From NCBI GenBank assembly GCA_050999295.1, contig JBPCPI010000266.1, positions 1 through 7,040 on the forward strand: a stretch of 7,040 nucleotides of DNA. Reading direction: 5' to 3'. Made by a program: the position numbers and the translations under genes. The notes under the pieces are model-generated. The model was not told the DNA's origin. It did not search any database and saw only the letters and a program-made list of their open reading frames with translations. The stretch is from JACCQS01 sp050999295. Lineage in GTDB: Bacteria; Actinomycetota; Actinomycetes; Mycobacteriales; Geodermatophilaceae. This document shows positions 5,359-7,040 of this stretch, in pieces. The stretch's first letter is position 1. Each line of letters starts with the position of its first letter.

Positions 5359-6123
5359 ATGACCGTCGATGCACTGCCTGACGGTCCGATCCCCAAGCAC
5401 GTACAGCTCCGCGAGATCCTGCGTGAGGCGACCCAGGAGGTTGGCGCCGCGCACACTCCGATTGGGTCCGAGCGCGAACTGATGGCCCGCCATGACGTGA
5501 GCCGGGCAACCGTGCGAGAGGCCATCGGCCAGCTGGTCAACGAAGGGCTGCTCTATCGCGTGCACGGCAAGGGCACCTTCGTCGCCGCGGAGCGCGTGGA
5601 GTCACAGCTGCATCTGGCCTCCTTCACAGAGGACATGCGCCGGCGTGGCCTGGAGCCGATGACGAAGGTGCTGAGCGTCGAGCTGGACAGACCACCGGCT
5701 CGCGAGGCGGCCATGCTCGGCCTACAGGCCGGGGATCGCGCCTGGCGGCTCGAGCGGTTACGGATCGCGGGCGGCGACGTCATGGCGCTAGAACTTGGCT
5801 GGCATCCCGAGCCGTTGCTGCCCGGACTCGACAAGCACGACCTCACCCAGTCGCTCTACACCCTGTTCTCCGAGGTCTACGGACTCGGCGTCGACTCGGC
5901 CTCGCAGACCGTCTGGGCGGAGTCGGCTGATGATCGGCGGATCAAGCTGATGGGACTCCCGGCGGGGATCGCCTTGCTTGCTTTCCGTCGCACGTCCTCG
6001 GCTGGGCAACTGGCCGTCGAGCACACCCTGTCCTGGTACCGGGGTGACCGGTATCAGGTGAACATGTCGCTGGATCGTCGGATGAGCCCCGACCAGCTTC
6101 CCACCCAAGGAGGAAGACCATGA
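5359..6123 (+). CDS. GntR-family (HutC/UTRA) transcriptional regulator, DasR/NagR-like
   Basis: The protein has 254 residues, the same length I recall for Streptomyces DasR. Residues ~10-77 form the GntR winged helix: SERELMARHDVSRATVREAI at 37-56 contains the helix-turn-helix, and the wing reads RVHGKGTFV at 67-75. A UTRA effector domain follows (about 84-245), with ASFTEDMRRRGLEP at 87-100, WRLERLR, and SWYRGDRYQV near the end, patterns seen in DasR/NagR proteins that bind glucosamine-6-P or GlcNAc-6-P. The dre-like site just upstream, nagA opposite and the EIIC gene downstream all support control of GlcNAc uptake and catabolism, probably as an autoregulated repressor released by amino-sugar phosphate. 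ATG at 5359 has a good ribosome site. The stop overlaps the EIIC start (ATGA at 6120-6123), so regulator and permease are translated from one message. Orthology to DasR as a global regulator is not shown, so no symbol is given. Confidence 0.92.
   Translation: MTVDALPDGPIPKHVQLREILREATQEVGAAHTPIGSERELMARHDVSRATVREAIGQLVNEGLLYRVHGKGTFVAAERVESQLHLASFTEDMRRRGLEPMTKVLSVELDRPPAREAAMLGLQAGDRAWRLERLRIAGGDVMALELGWHPEPLLPGLDKHDLTQSLYTLFSEVYGLGVDSASQTVWAESADDRRIKLMGLPAGIALLAFRRTSSAGQLAVEHTLSWYRGDRYQVNMSLDRRMSPDQLPTQGGRP
6107..6113 (+). promoter_or_regulatory. Strong ribosome binding site of the EIIC gene
   Basis: AAGGAGG lies inside the last codons of the regulator gene, six bases before the EIIC ATG at 6120. 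It fixes the EIIC start and implies efficient initiation independent of read-through from the regulator gene. Confidence 0.85.
6120..6123 (+). other. ATGA start/stop overlap coupling regulator and EIIC
   Basis: The EIIC start codon and the regulator stop codon share four bases. The same device (GTGA) joins EIIB to EIIA at 2709-2712 and EIIA to the HAD gene at 2260-2263 on the other strand. Confidence 0.9.
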
Positions 6124-7040
6124 GTACCACGAGCGCGACTACAGCGAGCGCGACCACGGAACGTGGGAGCAGGTTCAAGGGACTGGCTGGGTTGCAACGG
6201 CTGGGCCGCAGTCTGATGCTGCCGATCGCCGCTCTTCCGGCGGCGGCGCTGCTGCTGCGACTGGGGCCAAGCCGACCTGCTGGGCGAGGAAGGGCTCGGC
6301 CAGTTCGCCGACTGGCTGCTGCCGGTCGCCGCCGTCATCGGCGCGGCTGGCGGCGCGATCTTCAGCAATCTCCCGATCATTTTCGCGGTCGGTGTCGCCA
6401 TCGGGCTCGCTCGTAAGTCCGACGGCTCGACGGCATTGGCCGCGGTCATCGGCTACCTCGTGCTGGAGGGCGTTTTCACGGCCATGGCCCCGTACGTCAA
6501 CGGCGAACCGGCGGAGGGTGCGGAGCAGGAGATCATCAATTACGGGGTGCTCGGCGGCATCCTGATCGGCGTCCTGGCGGCGCGCCTGTGGCAGCGGTAC
6601 TACCGGGTCAAGCTGCCCGACTACCTAGCCTTCTTCGGCGGCCGCCGCTTCGTTCCGATCATCACCGCGTTCGCCGCCATCGCACTGGGCGTCGTCATGG
6701 CCCTGCTGTATCCGCTGTTCGACTACCTGCTGACAAATCTGGGTGAGGCCCTGACCGGCAGTGCCGTGGTCGGTGGCGGCATCTTCGGGGTGTTCAACCG
6801 GCTGCTCATCCCGCTGGGCGTGCACCACATCCTCAACTCACTGCTGTGGTTCCAGGTCGGCGAGTACGAGGGCACCCAGGGAGATCTGACCCGCTTCTTC
6901 GCCGGCGACCCCGACGCCGGGATCTTCATGACCGGGTTCTTCCCGATCATGATGTTCGCCCTGCCGGCTGCTGCGCTGGCGATCGCACACACGGCGAGGC
7001 CCAGTCAGAAGAAGGCTGTCTTGGGCATCATGAGCGCCGC
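6120..7040 (+). CDS. nagE2: PTS system GlcNAc-type EIIC permease (NagE2-like), frameshifted as written and partial at right edge
   Basis: This membrane permease of the glucose/GlcNAc PTS family starts at ATG 6120. The first 48 residues are normal: a short Ser/Thr-rich cytosolic tail, then LAGLQRLGRSLMLPIAALPAAALLLRL. In this frame a stop follows at 6414-6416 after an Arg-rich nonsense stretch. The true continuation is the next frame over, from GGC at 6265: GQADLLGEEGLGQFADWLLP, then FSNLPIIFAVGVAIGLARKSDG, LPDYLAFFGGRRFVPI, and GVHHILNSLLWFQVG, the His-His-Asn segment typical of GlcNAc/glucose EIIC proteins. That frame stays open to the window end. Several hydrophobic spans alternate with short loops. 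No EIIB or EIIA domain is seen in the visible part, and both are encoded divergently. The frameshift may be a sequencing error or a real lesion. GlcNAc specificity rests on the nag neighbourhood and resemblance to NagE2. Confidence 0.88.
6263..6266 (+). other. Frameshift site in EIIC gene at a G4 run
   Basis: The run GGGG within CTGGGGCCAA separates the two EIIC frames. Removing one G restores Leu-Gly-Gln and joins the family-like segments ALLLRL and GQADLLG without a gap, so one extra base is the simplest explanation. Confidence 0.85.

Noticed and set aside
4032..5540. Longer NagA starting at 5540
   Set aside because: The added residues are antisense to the regulator's DNA-binding domain and read through the operator; ATG at 5234 has AAGGAG at ideal spacing.
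6120..6416. The 98-residue frame as a separate small gene
   Set aside because: Its first 48 residues are the EIIC N terminus and the rest is an Arg-rich out-of-frame reading of the EIIC gene.
1..7040. RNA genes, mobile elements, CRISPR, or a novel defence or biosynthetic system
   Set aside because: No repeats, tRNA-like folds, transposase or unknown gene clusters were seen; every gene belongs to a known family and all but the hydrolase fit a GlcNAc PTS locus.

Overview
The window is GC-rich, gene-dense DNA with tight operon overlaps, GTG starts and actinobacterial-style protein composition. It most likely comes from an actinobacterium; I cannot fix the genus. Almost all of it is one N-acetylglucosamine (GlcNAc) uptake and catabolism locus, arranged divergently around a 124-bp control region.

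Layout. (1) Positions 1-1505, minus strand: a secreted alpha/beta hydrolase of the X-Pro dipeptidyl-peptidase/CocE (S15-like) type. It is complete at the N terminus and cut by the window edge at the C terminus. (2) Positions 1506-1594: a short gap with a 7-bp perfect inverted repeat. (3) Positions 1595-5234, minus strand, read right to left: nagA, a stand-alone SIS-domain sugar-phosphate isomerase/deaminase (NagB-II-like), a small PTS EIIB (NagF type), an EIIA of the glucose family (Crr type), and a HAD sugar phosphatase. Gaps are 10 nt, 2 nt, then two 4-nt GTGA overlaps, so this looks like one operon. (4) Positions 5235-5358: divergent promoter region holding a good match (12 of 16) to the Streptomyces DasR operator (dre). 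(5) Positions 5359-6123, plus strand: a GntR/HutC-family regulator resembling DasR/NagR. It overlaps by ATGA with (6) 6120 to the right edge, plus strand: the GlcNAc-type PTS EIIC permease (NagE2-like). As written, this gene carries a one-base frameshift at a G4 run at 6263-6266.

How it works together (inference from family knowledge): EIIC imports GlcNAc, with phosphate passing EIIA His72 to EIIB Cys24 to sugar. NagA deacetylates GlcNAc-6-P, the SIS enzyme converts GlcN-6-P to fructose-6-P plus ammonia, and the GntR/UTRA regulator senses an amino-sugar phosphate and controls both arms from the dre-like site. EI and HPr are not in the window. The HAD phosphatase may limit sugar-phosphate accumulation. 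The secreted hydrolase has no evident link to GlcNAc and probably forms its own unit.

I found no RNA genes, mobile elements or CRISPR arrays, and no gene-free stretch over 300 bases. I do not see a wholly undescribed system. The points most worth checking are the EIIC frameshift, the compact divergent operator, and the SIS enzyme and HAD phosphatase inside the nag operon.
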